Positions 1-8,527 of a stretch of 64,000 bases of DNA are shown here, one piece after another. Within the stretch, counting starts at the first letter, position 1; every line of letters begins with the position of its first letter. The position numbers were made by a program, and so were the translations under genes. The notes beneath the pieces are model-generated. The model ran no database searches. It saw only the letters and a program-made list of their open reading frames with translations, and had not been told where the DNA came from. This DNA is from Pseudomonas fluorescens (GTDB lineage Bacteria > Pseudomonadota > Gammaproteobacteria > Pseudomonadales > Pseudomonadaceae), in contig NZ_CP012830.1 in NCBI RefSeq assembly GCF_001307155.1, forward strand, positions 5,144,501-5,208,500, written 5' to 3'.

Positions 1-711
1 CCGCCCCGGCTGAACCTCGGTGATGCGGTAAGGGCCACTGCCCAGCGGCGGTTCGAAGGTGGTCGCCTTGAAGTCGCGACCTTCCCAGTAATGCTGCGGC
101 AACACCGGCAACTCGCCCAGGCGCTGGATCAGCAACGGATTACCGGCACGCTTGAACACGAAACGGATGCGCTGTGGGTTGAGGATGTCGACCCGCTGCA
201 CTTCCTGAAGATTGGTGCGGTATTGCGGATGACCTTCCTTGAGCAACAAGCGATAGGAAAACGCGACGTCGTAGGCGGTGATCGGTGTGCCGTCGTGAAA
301 GCGTGCTTGCGGGCGCAGGTTGAACACGACCCAGCTGCGGTCTTCGCTGTATTCGACAGACTGGGCGATCAACCCGTAACTGGAGGCAGGTTCATCGCCG
401 GACGGCGCGTACTGCCCCGTACCGACCATCAACGGTTCGTTCAGCTCGTTGATGCCGTACTGCAGAAAGTTCGGGGTCGCGACCGGGCTGGTGCCCTTGA
501 AGGTGTAGGGGTTGAGCGTATCGAAGGTGCCAAATGCCATGACCCGCAATGTACCGCCCTTGGGCGCTTGCGGATTGACCCAGTCGAAGTGGGTGAATTT
601 GGCCGGGTACTTGAGTGTGCCGAACTGCGCATAACCATGGCTTTCGCTGATCGTTGCGCTTGCGGGGAAGCTCAAGGCCAGACTGATTAGGAGCAGGAGG
701 GGACGTATCAA
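1..711 (-). CDS. Extracellular peptide-binding protein of an ABC transporter, YejA-like (partial, N-terminal 237 codons)
   Basis: Periplasmic solute-binding protein of the SBP_bac_5 (oligopeptide/microcin C, YejA) type that delivers peptides to an inner-membrane ABC permease. The gene runs off the left edge, so only 237 codons are present. Reading from a TTG at 711 gives a typical signal peptide (hydrophobic run after IRPLL, cleavage near FPASA) followed by a mature start AQFGTLKYPA and family-typical segments LKYPAKFTHFDWVNP, FDTLNPYTFKG, LNEPLM and FHDGTPITAYDVAFSY. No ATG lies in frame upstream before the hydrophobic segment, so TTG is the likeliest start, although the ribosome site is weak. 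It is transcribed away from mltD across a REPIN-containing gap. Family seen in sequence; exact substrate is inferred only. Confidence 0.85.
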   Translation of the reverse strand, partial: MIRPLLLLISLALSFPASATISESHGYAQFGTLKYPAKFTHFDWVNPQAPKGGTLRVMAFGTFDTLNPYTFKGTSPVATPNFLQYGINELNEPLMVGTGQYAPSGDEPASSYGLIAQSVEYSEDRSWVVFNLRPQARFHDGTPITAYDVAFSYRLLLKEGHPQYRTNLQEVQRVDILNPQRIRFVFKRAGNPLLIQRLGELPVLPQHYWEGRDFKATTFEPPLGSGPYRITEVQPGR

Positions 712-797
712 GGCAGAGATCCGGTCCAGGCGGCTTGGGCTTTGTGGACCGTACAGTAACAGCTTGTATCGACAGGAAAAAGGTAGGGGCTAAGGTA

Positions 798-946
798 GGG
801 CTTTTTGTGGCGAGGGAGCTTGCTCCCGCTCGCCTGCGCAGCAGGCGTGAACCCCGTGTATGTGATGTGCCTGAAAGAACCGGATGACACGTTTTGGGGC
901 CGCTTCGCAGCCCAGCGGGAGCAAGCTCCCTCGCCACAAAAAGCCC
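798..946. repeat. REPIN-like inverted repeat (arms of 33 bp)
   Basis: Two inverted arms, 798-830 and 914-946, are perfect reverse complements and carry the Pseudomonas REP core GTGGCGAGGGAGCTTGCTCC. The loop of about 83 bp holds a smaller imperfect GC-rich inverted repeat. The element fills most of the gap between the YejA-like gene and mltD, whose 3' end at 965 is only 18 bp away. This fits REP-doublet (REPIN) architecture, mobilised in trans by RAYT transposases; no RAYT gene is in the window. Confidence 0.85.
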
Positions 947-964
947 CAATGCCCAGGGCGGGTC

Positions 965-2398
965 TTAACGCGGGGAAGAAACCGTCAGCACCTGTCCAGG
1001 CTTGAGGGCCTGGCCAACACGTGGATTCCAGCGCTTGAGGTGTTGCATCTCAACGTTGAAGCGCTTGGCAACGATGTACAGCGAGTCGCCTTGCTTGACC
1101 TTGTATTGGGTCTGCTTCTTGCTGTTGGCTGCAACCACTGTGCTGATGCGTCCACCGCTGCGCTTGCTCTTGCTGGTGTCTCGCATCACCAGGGTCTGGC
1201 CAACCTTGAGGTCCTTGCCGTTCAGCTTGTTCCAGTGTTGCAGGTCCTTGACCTCGACTTTGTTGGCCTTGGCGATCTGCGTCAGGTTGTCGCCGCGTTT
1301 GACCCGGTAGCTGCGCTTGAGCGTTGCCAGCTCGCGGTCGTCTGCACCTTCGAAAACCGGTTTGAGCGGACGCTGGCTGATCAGCTCTTCGGGTTTCATG
1401 GTCGACAGGCTGGCGGTCAGCAACTGCGCCTTGGACGTCGGCACCAGCAGGTGCTGGGGACCGTCGATGGTGGTGCGTTGCTTGAAGGCCGGGTTGAGCT
1501 GGAACAGTTCGTCTTCGTCGATATTGGCCACCGCGGCAACCTTGGACAGGTCCATGCGCTGGTTGATTTCGACGACTTCAAAATAGGGTTGGTTGGCGAT
1601 CGGGTTGAGGTTCACGCCATAGGCTTCTGGCGACAGCACGACTTGTGACAAGGCCAGTAGCTTGGGCACATAGGCCTGGGTTTCCGCCGGCAGTGGCAGG
1701 TTCCAGTAGTCGGTTGGCAGGCCGAGCTTTTCGTTGCGCTCGATGGCCCGGCTGACCGTGCCTTCACCGGCGTTGTAGGCCGCCAGGGCCAGCAGCCAGT
1801 CACCGTTGAACATGTCGTGCAGGCGGGTTAGGTAGTCCATCGCCGCGATGGTCGACGCGGTGATGTCGCGGCGACCGTCATAGAAGCGGGTTTGACGCAG
1901 GTTGAAGTAACGCCCGGTGGACGGGATGAACTGCCATAGGCCGACCGCATCGGCGCGCGAATAGGCCATCGGGTTGTAGGCGCTTTCAATCACCGGTAAC
2001 AGCGCCAGTTCCAGCGGCATGTTGCGTTCTTCAAGGCGTTCGACGATGTAGTGGATGTACAGGCTGCCACGTTCGCTGGCGCCTTGCAGAAACGATGGAT
2101 TGCTGGCGAACCACAGGCGCTGTTGCTCGATGCGCGGGTTGACGCCCAGCCCGTCCTGCAACTGGAAGCCCTGGCGCATGCGCTCCCAGACGTCCTGCGC
2201 GGCTTGTGGGCTTGGCTTCTCGTTGATCCAGATAGGTTTTTGTTTGGTCCGGGTAGAAAGCGTATGTGCCACGTCGGTTTGTGGCACCTGACTGGTGCTT
2301 TGGCAGCCCGCCAGGGTGGCGGACACAGCCACCGCGATGGCTTGAGCCAAGCGGGTCAATGCGTCTGAATTGATGGATTTACGAATAGATGACGACAT
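965..2398 (-). CDS. mltD: Membrane-bound lytic murein transglycosylase D (lipoprotein with two LysM domains)
   Basis: Cleaves the glycan strand of peptidoglycan with formation of 1,6-anhydromuramic acid. 477 residues. A lipoprotein signal peptide ends in LAGC (lipidated Cys32). The SLT catalytic domain follows, with the family Glu in VIESAYNP (about E138) and the motifs GLWQFIPSTGR and AAYNAGEG. Two LysM peptidoglycan-binding repeats lie at about 363-405 (YRVKRGDNLTQIAK) and 430-474 (YKVKQGDSLYIVAK). The start is the only in-frame ATG before the signal peptide (2398); a TTG eight codons upstream is less likely. It lies downstream of gloB on the same strand (gap of 99 bp), the arrangement seen in other pseudomonads. 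Confidence 0.95.
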   Translation of the reverse strand: MSSSIRKSINSDALTRLAQAIAVAVSATLAGCQSTSQVPQTDVAHTLSTRTKQKPIWINEKPSPQAAQDVWERMRQGFQLQDGLGVNPRIEQQRLWFASNPSFLQGASERGSLYIHYIVERLEERNMPLELALLPVIESAYNPMAYSRADAVGLWQFIPSTGRYFNLRQTRFYDGRRDITASTIAAMDYLTRLHDMFNGDWLLALAAYNAGEGTVSRAIERNEKLGLPTDYWNLPLPAETQAYVPKLLALSQVVLSPEAYGVNLNPIANQPYFEVVEINQRMDLSKVAAVANIDEDELFQLNPAFKQRTTIDGPQHLLVPTSKAQLLTASLSTMKPEELISQRPLKPVFEGADDRELATLKRSYRVKRGDNLTQIAKANKVEVKDLQHWNKLNGKDLKVGQTLVMRDTSKSKRSGGRISTVVAANSKKQTQYKVKQGDSLYIVAKRFNVEMQHLKRWNPRVGQALKPGQVLTVSSPR

Positions 2399-2497
2399 TG
2401 GCTGGAAGTTAGTTCCGGGCAAAAATGTCGGGCGATTCTAGAAAGCGTACGGGGTGCGGTCAACCATTCAGAATTTTTGTACCAATAGTGGCCCTCT

Positions 2498-3265
2498 CTA
2501 GAACGTATCTTTCCATGCCCGAAGAGCCGCAAAAACCTCACTCGGAGCCCGGTTATCCTGGCCATTCCGTTCGTCTACTTTTTCTTTAACGGATGTTTCG
2601 CCAGTACGTAGAAAAGGGTTGGTAAGTTTCTCCAGCGCCAGGGTCGACGGTAGCGACATGCCACCTGACTCGCGTAATTGGGAGACTTTCTCGAGACGCT
2701 CGGCAATGTCCGGGTTGTTCGGCTCGACAGCCGCAGCGAAGCGCAGATTGCTCAGGGTGTACTCGTGGGTGCAGTACACCAGCGTGTCTTCGGGCAACGC
2801 GGCCAGGCGGCTGAGGGAGTGGTGCATTTGTGCCGGCGTACCTTCGAACAGGCGTCCGCAACCGGCGGCGAACAGGGTGTCGCCACAGAACAGCAGCCCC
2901 TGATGGTAGTAAGCGATATGACCCAGTGTGTGGCCCGGCACCGCATACACGTCGAACTCCCGGCCGAGTACGCTGACGCGATCATTATCGTTCAGGGCGA
3001 TGTCGCGTCCGGGGATGTTTTCGCTGGCCGGGCCGTAGACCGTGGCGCCCGTCGCTTTTTTGAGTTGCTCGACGCCGCCGACGTGATCATGGTGGTGATG
3101 GGTGACCAGGATGTCGCTGAGCTGCCATCCCGGATGCATGGCCAACCAGGCCTGCACGGGGGCGGCATCACCCGGATCGACCACGGCGCAGCGCTGGCTG
3201 CGGTGATCCTGTAACAACCAGATGTAGTTGTCGGTGAAGGCGGGAAGGGCACTGATCTGTATCAT
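2498..3265 (-). CDS. gloB: Hydroxyacylglutathione hydrolase (glyoxalase II)
   Basis: Hydrolyses S-D-lactoylglutathione to glutathione and D-lactate, the second step of methylglyoxal detoxification in the cytosol. 255 residues, the normal length. A metallo-beta-lactamase fold is shown by the metal motif H56-x-H58-x-D60-H61 within THHHHDHVGG, then VPGHTLGHIAY, FCGDTLFAAGCGRLFEG and YCTHEYTLSNLRF. The C-terminal part has NPFLR and the helical HAGH-type tail ending ALRAWKDTF. The start MIQISALPAF at 3265 matches the family; longer frames upstream run into the divergent promoter shared with the methyltransferase gene at 3331 (65 bp apart). Confidence 0.96.
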   Translation of the reverse strand: MIQISALPAFTDNYIWLLQDHRSQRCAVVDPGDAAPVQAWLAMHPGWQLSDILVTHHHHDHVGGVEQLKKATGATVYGPASENIPGRDIALNDNDRVSVLGREFDVYAVPGHTLGHIAYYHQGLLFCGDTLFAAGCGRLFEGTPAQMHHSLSRLAALPEDTLVYCTHEYTLSNLRFAAAVEPNNPDIAERLEKVSQLRESGGMSLPSTLALEKLTNPFLRTGETSVKEKVDERNGQDNRAPSEVFAALRAWKDTF

Positions 3266-3330
3266 CGCAGGATTCGCCAAGCGGAAAACAATGGTGCATC
3301 TTAGAGCTTCTTGGCGAGTTGGAGAATGCA

Positions 3331-4089
3331 ATGACCGATAAAGCGTTCGCTCAGGCTGATCCTGACTGGCTGGCATTGATCAGTGCCGCTCGCGAGTGGC
3401 TGTCAGGTCCCATCGGCCAATTTTTGTTGAATGAAGAACGCCGGATGCTCGAAGACGAACTGGGGCGTTTCTTTGGCGGCTACCTGGTGCATTACGGCCC
3501 TTCGGCCGAAACGCCACCGGCGGCGAAGCAGGTGCAGCGCAATGTCCGTCTGGGAGCGCCGCTGCCGGGGGTGGAAATAGTCTGCGAAGAACAGGCCTGG
3601 CCGATCAGTGAGCACGCCGCCGACGTGGTGGTGATGCAGCACGGGCTGGATTTCTGCCTGTCGCCGCATGGCCTGCTGCGCGAGGCAGCCAGCGCGGTGC
3701 GTCCCGGCGGGCACCTGTTGATTGTCGGGATCAACCCCTGGAGCAGTTGGGGGTTGCGCCACATGTTTGCGAGCGACGCCATGCGCAAGGCGCGTTGCAT
3801 TTCGCCGTCGCGGGTCGCCGACTGGCTCAACCTGCTGGGGTTCGCGCTGGAGAAACGCCGCTTCGGGTGCTATCGTCCGCCGCTTGCGTCCCCGGCGTGG
3901 CAAGCCCGCTTGGCCGGTTGGGAACGCAAGGCCGGTGACTGGCAGCTGTCCGGTGGCGGTTTCTATTTATTGGTGGCGCGCAAGATCGTCGTCGGCTTGC
4001 GACCGGTCCGCCAGGTGCGCCGCGAGCCTATGGGCAAGTTGATCCCGCTGCCGATGGCCAAGGTCAATCGACGCCACAGCGAGCCGTAA
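3331..4089 (+). CDS. Class I SAM-dependent methyltransferase (YafS-like)
   Basis: 252 residues with a Methyltransf_11-like core: PLPGVEIVCEEQAWPI is in the position of the first SAM-binding strand, ADVVVMQHGLDF is the motif II region and VRPGGHLLIVGINPWSSWG the post-II strand. The N-terminal 60 residues (REWLSGPIGQFLLNEE..) are typical of the gene found between gloB and rnhA in pseudomonads and enterics (yafS). Start chosen at the ATG preceded by GGAGAATGCA; it is divergent from gloB. The first glycine-rich SAM motif is weak, as is usual for this subfamily. Substrate unknown. Confidence 0.85.
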   Translation: MTDKAFAQADPDWLALISAAREWLSGPIGQFLLNEERRMLEDELGRFFGGYLVHYGPSAETPPAAKQVQRNVRLGAPLPGVEIVCEEQAWPISEHAADVVVMQHGLDFCLSPHGLLREAASAVRPGGHLLIVGINPWSSWGLRHMFASDAMRKARCISPSRVADWLNLLGFALEKRRFGCYRPPLASPAWQARLAGWERKAGDWQLSGGGFYLLVARKIVVGLRPVRQVRREPMGKLIPLPMAKVNRRHSEP

Positions 4090-4107
4090 TAAACACTTTA
4101 TTTTCCC

Positions 4108-4125
4108 GGCCGGGCTTGCCCGGCC
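4108..4125. terminator. GC-rich hairpin after the methyltransferase gene
   Basis: A perfect 7-bp stem with a 4-base loop (GGCCGGG-CTTG-CCCGGCC) lies 18 bp after the methyltransferase stop. No T-run follows, so it may be a pause site or a weak, Rho-assisted end. Confidence 0.4.
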
Positions 4126-4180
4126 TTGGGCGTTGTCGATCATTGATCGGCAGCCACAGACATTTTCTGGATAGGTTGGC

Positions 4181-4633
4181 ATGAGCGATAGCGTAGAACT
4201 CTTCACCGACGGCGCCTGCAAGGGCAATCCTGGCCCCGGCGGCTGGGGCGCACTGCTGGTGTGCAAGGGCGTTGAAAAGGAACTCTGGGGCGGCGAAGCC
4301 AATACCACCAATAACCGTATGGAACTGATGGGCGCCATTCGTGGCCTTGAAGAGCTCAAGCGTTCTTGCGACGTATTGCTGGTCACCGACTCGCAATACG
4401 TGATGAAAGGCATCAACGAATGGATGGTCAACTGGAAGAAGCGCGGCTGGAAAACTGCGGCGAAAGAGCCAGTGAAGAACGCTGATCTGTGGAAGCAGCT
4501 CGACGAGCAGGTTAACCGCCACAACGTTACCTGGAAGTGGGTGCGCGGCCACGTCGGGCATCCCGGTAACGAACGCGCCGACCAGTTGGCCAACCGTGGT
4601 GTCGACGACGTCCGGGGTTACAAGCAGGACTGA
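4181..4633 (+). CDS. rnhA: Ribonuclease HI
   Basis: Degrades the RNA strand of RNA-DNA hybrids. 150 residues. All catalytic residues are in their canonical places: D10 (LFTDGACKGNPG), E48 (NNRMELM), D70 (VTDSQYV), H124 (RGHVGHPGNERAD) and D134. The basic protrusion is present (NWKKRGWKTA). In most pseudomonads I recall, dnaQ follows directly; here the dnaQ start is about 9 kb away because the DUF2388 gene and the cat/ben cluster lie between them. Confidence 0.98.
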   Translation: MSDSVELFTDGACKGNPGPGGWGALLVCKGVEKELWGGEANTTNNRMELMGAIRGLEELKRSCDVLLVTDSQYVMKGINEWMVNWKKRGWKTAAKEPVKNADLWKQLDEQVNRHNVTWKWVRGHVGHPGNERADQLANRGVDDVRGYKQD

Positions 4634-4642
4634 CGCCTCAAA

Positions 4643-4957
4643 TCACAGCACCAGAATCGCCGCGGCCAGTTGCTCATCCGAGTAGACCTGACCGGCGAGC
4701 ATGCTACGGATCCGTTCAAATGCGGCCTCCAGCTGAACGCCGCGAATGTCGCCACGACTGGCGACAAACGCCGCCGCATCGGATTTTGCAGCCAGCACGA
4801 TCTTGTCATCCTTGAATGAGCTGCTGGTACCTTTGGTGGGACTCATGCTCATGCTCAGGGTGATGTCGGTGCTCATCACAAAACTGGTGGCTCGCACCGC
4901 TGTGCTGAACAGACTGCCGACAATCAGCAGGGTTATAAGGGTGGAGGTTGTCGTCAT
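4643..4957 (-). CDS. DUF2388 family secreted small protein
   Basis: 104 residues with a signal peptide (TLITLLIVGSLFSTAVRA) and a small exported domain with FKDDKIVLAAKSDAAAFVASRGDIRGVQLEAAFERIR and SDEQLAAAILVL, the pattern of the DUF2388 family, short exported proteins widespread in Pseudomonas. Function unknown. It converges on rnhA (9 bp between stops) and lies downstream of catR on the same strand but beyond a strong terminator, so it is probably transcribed on its own. It marks the left edge of the segment that separates rnhA from dnaQ. Confidence 0.8.
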   Translation of the reverse strand: MTTTSTLITLLIVGSLFSTAVRATSFVMSTDITLSMSMSPTKGTSSSFKDDKIVLAAKSDAAAFVASRGDIRGVQLEAAFERIRSMLAGQVYSDEQLAAAILVL

Positions 4958-5044
4958 GACGTGCGCGATTCCTGTGGGAAATACTCGGGGCGCACGCTAA
5001 CAGGGGGGCCGCTCAGCCATCTTTATGAGCTTTGCGAATGAATG

Positions 5045-5082
5045 TTAAAAACTGCGCAAGGCCGTTACACCGGCTTGCGCAG
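5045..5082 (-). terminator. Rho-independent terminator of catR
   Basis: On the minus strand CTGCGCAAGCCGG-TGTAA-CGGCCTTGCGCAG is followed by TTTTTAAC. The stem swallows the catR stop codon (5065-5067), so translation end and terminator overlap. Confidence 0.85.
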
Positions 5083-5955
5083 TCGCAACGCTTCGATCAT
5101 TTTCAGGCAATGATTCAATCCCGGTGAGACATCGCCGACGCGTCGGCTCAGGATGATCGGCGAGGTGGCATTGGTTTCCAGTACCGGCGTGAAACCAATG
5201 TCGTCGCGATGCAGCAACTGTACCGAGGCCGGCACCAGCGTGACGCCGATACCGGCGCCCACCAGGCCAATGGCGGTTTGCAGCTCGTTGGTCCATTGCG
5301 CGACCTTGATGCTCACCCCGTAGGACTCGAACAGCGCGATCACATGGTCGGCATAGCTGGGGCGGGGATTGCCGGGATACAGCACAAATGGTTCATTGGC
5401 CAACTCGGTGAGGCTGATGGGGCCGGCCAGGAGTGGATGACCAGCGGGCAGGGCAGCCACCAGACGGTCTTCATTCAATACGGTTTGAATGATTGCCGGG
5501 TCATCGATACGAATCCGCCCGAAGCCAACGTCGATACGTCCGGCCTTGAGCGCTTGCACCTGTTGCAGCGTGGTCATTTCCGACAGGCCGAGCTCCAGTT
5601 CCAGCGACTCGTTGCTGCGCAGTCGGCGAATCAGTTCGGGCAGCACGCCATACAGGGTCGAAGGGGCAAAACCGATACCCAGCCAGGTCTTTTCGCCCAG
5701 GCCGATACGTCGGGTGTTGTCGCAGACCTTGCTCAATTGCTCAAGCAGGGCGCTGGAGTGCTCAAGGAAAAACCGCCCGGCTTCGGTCAGACGCAATGGC
5801 CTGCCGCGTTCCAGCAACACCACCCCAAGTTCATCTTCCAGTTGCTGGATTTGCCGGCTCAACGGTGGCTGGGCGATGTGCAGGCGTTCGGCGGCGCGGG
5901 TGAAATTCAGGGTTTGACCCAGCACCTGGAAGTAACGCAGATGACGCAGCTCCAT
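5065..5955 (-). CDS. catR: LysR-type regulator of catechol degradation
   Basis: 296-residue LysR activator, inferred to bind cis,cis-muconate and activate catBCA. The winged HTH is at residues 1-60 (MELRHLRYFQVLGQTLNFTRAAERLHIAQPPLSRQ), and the effector-binding domain follows (GFAPSTLYGVLPELIRRLR; WTNELQTAIGLVGAGIGVTLVP), closely resembling CatR/CatM/BenM. Start set at ATG 5955 where the HTH begins; upstream in-frame codons run into the operator region. It is divergent from catB, with a CatR-type palindrome between them. Terminated by a strong hairpin overlapping its stop. Confidence 0.93.
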   Translation of the reverse strand: MELRHLRYFQVLGQTLNFTRAAERLHIAQPPLSRQIQQLEDELGVVLLERGRPLRLTEAGRFFLEHSSALLEQLSKVCDNTRRIGLGEKTWLGIGFAPSTLYGVLPELIRRLRSNESLELELGLSEMTTLQQVQALKAGRIDVGFGRIRIDDPAIIQTVLNEDRLVAALPAGHPLLAGPISLTELANEPFVLYPGNPRPSYADHVIALFESYGVSIKVAQWTNELQTAIGLVGAGIGVTLVPASVQLLHRDDIGFTPVLETNATSPIILSRRVGDVSPGLNHCLKMIEALRLRKPV

Positions 5956-5981
5956 GAGCCCTCCACAGTCGGCGATGGTGA

Positions 5982-6020
5982 ATACCTTTAAGGTATCGAT
6001 CCAGACCAATTCTATATTGG
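5982..6020. promoter_or_regulatory. CatR/BenM-type operator between catR and catB
   Basis: At 5982-5996 there is a perfect ATAC-N7-GTAT palindrome (ATACCTTTAAGGTAT), the published consensus for BenM/CatM-type LysR proteins. A second dyad, CCAAT-N5-ATTGG, sits at 6006-6020, placed like the activation site next to the catB promoter. The two are 9 bp apart and lie 27 bp upstream of the catR start and 62 bp upstream of the catB start. The motif is seen; CatR binding is inferred. Confidence 0.75.
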
Positions 6021-6082
6021 AACCTTGAAAAAAGCCGTACGAGAATCCGTCACAGAACTTCAAGAACCTGACGGGTATCGAC

Positions 6083-7231
6083 ATGCTTTCTTCTGCCATT
6101 GAATCGATCGAGACGATCATCGTCGATCTGCCGACTATCCGCCCGCACAAGCTGGCGATGCACACCATGCAGAATCAGACGCTGGTGATCATCCGCGTAC
6201 GTTGCGCCGACGGTATCGAAGGCATCGGCGAATCGACCACCATCGGTGGCCTGGCCTACGGTAATGAAAGCCCGGACAGCATCAAGACCAACATCGACAA
6301 GCACTTTGCGCCGCTGCTGCTGGGGCAGGATGCTTGTAACATCAATGCGGCGATGTTGCGCCTGGAGCGCAGTATTCGCGGCAATACCTTTGCTAAATCC
6401 GGCATCGAAACTGCTTTGCTTGATGCTCACGGTAAACGCCTTGGGCTGCCGGTCAGTGAGTTGCTCGGTGGCCGTGTACGCGACTCGCTGCCAGTGGCCT
6501 GGACGCTGGCCAGCGGTGATACCGCCAAGGACATCGCCGAAGCCGAGCAGATGCTCGATCTGCGTCGCCACCGGATCTTCAAGTTGAAGATCGGTGCCGG
6601 CGAAGTCGACCGCGACCTGGCTCACGTCATTGCGATCAAAAAAGCCTTGGGTGACCGCGCCAGCGTGCGCGTTGACGTTAATCAGGCGTGGGATGAAGCG
6701 GTCGCACTGCGGGCTTGCAGGATTCTCGGCGGCAACGGCATCGACCTGATCGAACAGCCGATTTCGCGCAACAACCGTGCTGGCATGGTGCGCCTGAACG
6801 CCATGAGCCCGGCGCCGATCATGGCGGACGAGTCGATCGAGTGCGTGGAAGATGCGTTCAACCTGGCACGCGAAGGCGCGGCCTCGGTGTTCGCACTGAA
6901 AATCGCCAAGAACGGCGGCCCCCGTGCAGTGCTGCGCACCGCGGCGATTGCCGAAGCGGCAGGTATCGGCCTGTACGGCGGCACCATGCTTGAGGGCGGG
7001 ATCGGCACGCTGGCCTCGGCCCATGCCTTCCTCACGTTGAACGAGCTGAGTTGGGACACCGAGCTGTTCGGCCCGCTGTTGCTGACCGAAGACATCCTCA
7101 GCGAGCCGCCGGTTTACTGCGATTTCCATTTGCATGTTTCGCAGGCACCCGGCCTTGGCCTGAGCCTGGACGAAGAGCGGCTGGCGTTTTTCCGCCGCGA
7201 CAAAACCTCCACTGCCATTCATTCCGCCTGA
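6083..7231 (+). CDS. catB: Muconate cycloisomerase
   Basis: Converts cis,cis-muconate to (+)-muconolactone in the catechol branch of the beta-ketoadipate pathway. 382 residues, enolase superfamily. All catalytic positions are canonical: K167 and K169 (FKLKIG), metal ligands D198 (VDVNQAW), E224 (IEQPI) and D249 (MADES), and K273 (FALKIAKNGG). The N-terminal capping domain holds GIEGIGESTTIGGLAYG. First gene of catBCA; catC starts 10 bp after its stop. Confidence 0.97.
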   Translation: MLSSAIESIETIIVDLPTIRPHKLAMHTMQNQTLVIIRVRCADGIEGIGESTTIGGLAYGNESPDSIKTNIDKHFAPLLLGQDACNINAAMLRLERSIRGNTFAKSGIETALLDAHGKRLGLPVSELLGGRVRDSLPVAWTLASGDTAKDIAEAEQMLDLRRHRIFKLKIGAGEVDRDLAHVIAIKKALGDRASVRVDVNQAWDEAVALRACRILGGNGIDLIEQPISRNNRAGMVRLNAMSPAPIMADESIECVEDAFNLAREGAASVFALKIAKNGGPRAVLRTAAIAEAAGIGLYGGTMLEGGIGTLASAHAFLTLNELSWDTELFGPLLLTEDILSEPPVYCDFHLHVSQAPGLGLSLDEERLAFFRRDKTSTAIHSA

Positions 7232-7241
7232 GGAGAACAGC

Positions 7242-7532
7242 ATGTTGTTTCACGTAAAGATGACCGTGAACCTGCCGGTCGATATGGACCCGGAGCGCGC
7301 CGCTCGGCTCAAGTCCGACGAAAAGGCCCTGGCCCAGCGCCTGCAACAGCAGGGCAAGTGGCGCCATTTGTGGCGCATCGCCGGGCTTTACGCCAACTAC
7401 AGCGTGTTCGATGTCGACAGCGTGCAGGAATTGCACGACCTGTTGATGCAACTGCCGCTTTACCCCTACATGGCTATCGAAGTGAACGCGATGTGCAGGC
7501 ATCCTTCCTCTATTCATGAGGATGATCGCTGA
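7242..7532 (+). CDS. catC: Muconolactone delta-isomerase
   Basis: Isomerises muconolactone to beta-ketoadipate enol-lactone. 96 residues, the usual length, beginning MLFHVKMTVNLPVDMDP and holding the family segments GKWRHLWRIAGLYANYSVFDV and LPLYPYMAIEV. A strong AGGAG ribosome site precedes it. It lies between catB and catA in the same orientation. The enol-lactone hydrolase and later pathway steps are not in this window. Confidence 0.96.
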   Translation: MLFHVKMTVNLPVDMDPERAARLKSDEKALAQRLQQQGKWRHLWRIAGLYANYSVFDVDSVQELHDLLMQLPLYPYMAIEVNAMCRHPSSIHEDDR

Positions 7533-7583
7533 GCCGTTGCCTGCCAGTTCTGTACTCTAATAAATACAAGATGAGGATTAATC

Positions 7584-8513
7584 ATGAACGCCAAAATTTC
7601 CCACACTGCCAGCGCCCAGAAGTTTCTCGAAGAAGCCAGTGGCCTGCTCAACGACGCTGGCAACCCGCGCGCCAAAGCGCTGATCTACCGCATCCTGCGT
7701 GACTCGGTGAACATCATCGAAGACCTCGAAGTGACCCCGGAAGAGTTCTGGAAAGCCGTCAACTACCTGAACGAACTGGGCGCGCGCCAAGAGGCGGGCC
7801 TGTTGGTTGCCGGCTTGGGCCTGGAACACTACCTCGACCTGTTGATGGATGCCGAAGACGCGCAGGCCGGTAAAACCGGTGGCACCCCGCGCACCATCGA
7901 AGGCCCGCTGTATGTCGCCGGTGCACCGCTGTCCAACGGCGAAGCACGGCTGGACGACGGCGTTGATCCGGGCGTGGTGCTGTTCATGCAGGGCCAGGTC
8001 AAGAATACCGATGGCAAGCCGCTGGCCGGCGCCGTGGTGGATGTCTGGCACGCCAATACCGGCGGCACCTATTCGTACTTCGATGGCAGCCAGTCCGAGT
8101 TCAACCTGCGTCGCCGAATCGTCACCGATGCCGAGGGTCGCTATCGCTTCCGCAGCATCGTGCCGTCGGGCTACGGTTGCCCACCGGACGGTCCGACCCA
8201 GCAGCTGCTTGATCAATTGGGTCGTCATGGCCAGCGCCCGGCGCACATCCACTTCTTCATTTCGGCGGATGACCATCGCCACCTGACCACCCAGATCAAC
8301 CTGGACGGTGACAAGTACCTGCACGACGATTTTGCCTACGCCACCCGCGACGAACTGATCGCCAAAATCACCTTCAGTGACGATCAGCAGCGTGCACGTG
8401 AGCATGGTGTCAGCGGCCGCTTTGCCGAGATCGAATTCGATTTCACCCTGCAGTCGTCTGCGCAACCAGAAGAGCAACACCGTCACGAGCGAGTGCGCGC
8501 ACTGGAAGACTGA
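7584..8513 (+). CDS. catA: Catechol 1,2-dioxygenase (intradiol)
   Basis: Cleaves catechol between the hydroxyls to give cis,cis-muconate; uses non-haem Fe(III). 309 residues: an N-terminal helical dimerisation/lipid-binding region (about 1-100) and a beta-sandwich catalytic domain. The iron ligands are Y163 (GTYSYFD), Y197 (VPSGYG), H221 and H223 (RPAHIHFF). Motifs VDVWHANT and SEFNLRRRIVTD are typical. 51 bp separate it from catC. A hairpin follows its stop, so benR is probably expressed separately. Confidence 0.97.
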   Translation: MNAKISHTASAQKFLEEASGLLNDAGNPRAKALIYRILRDSVNIIEDLEVTPEEFWKAVNYLNELGARQEAGLLVAGLGLEHYLDLLMDAEDAQAGKTGGTPRTIEGPLYVAGAPLSNGEARLDDGVDPGVVLFMQGQVKNTDGKPLAGAVVDVWHANTGGTYSYFDGSQSEFNLRRRIVTDAEGRYRFRSIVPSGYGCPPDGPTQQLLDQLGRHGQRPAHIHFFISADDHRHLTTQINLDGDKYLHDDFAYATRDELIAKITFSDDQQRAREHGVSGRFAEIEFDFTLQSSAQPEEQHRHERVRALED

Positions 8514-8527
8514 TCAGCGCTGGCCCA

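Noticed and set aside
392..949. Minus-strand frame of 185 codons spanning the REPIN and the YejA-like gene
   Set aside because: Starts inside the REP (FVARELAPAG is the usual REP translation) and is out of frame with the clear solute-binding protein.
6050..7243. 397-codon minus-strand frame opposite catB
   Set aside because: Antisense shadow; catB has every catalytic residue in place on the plus strand.
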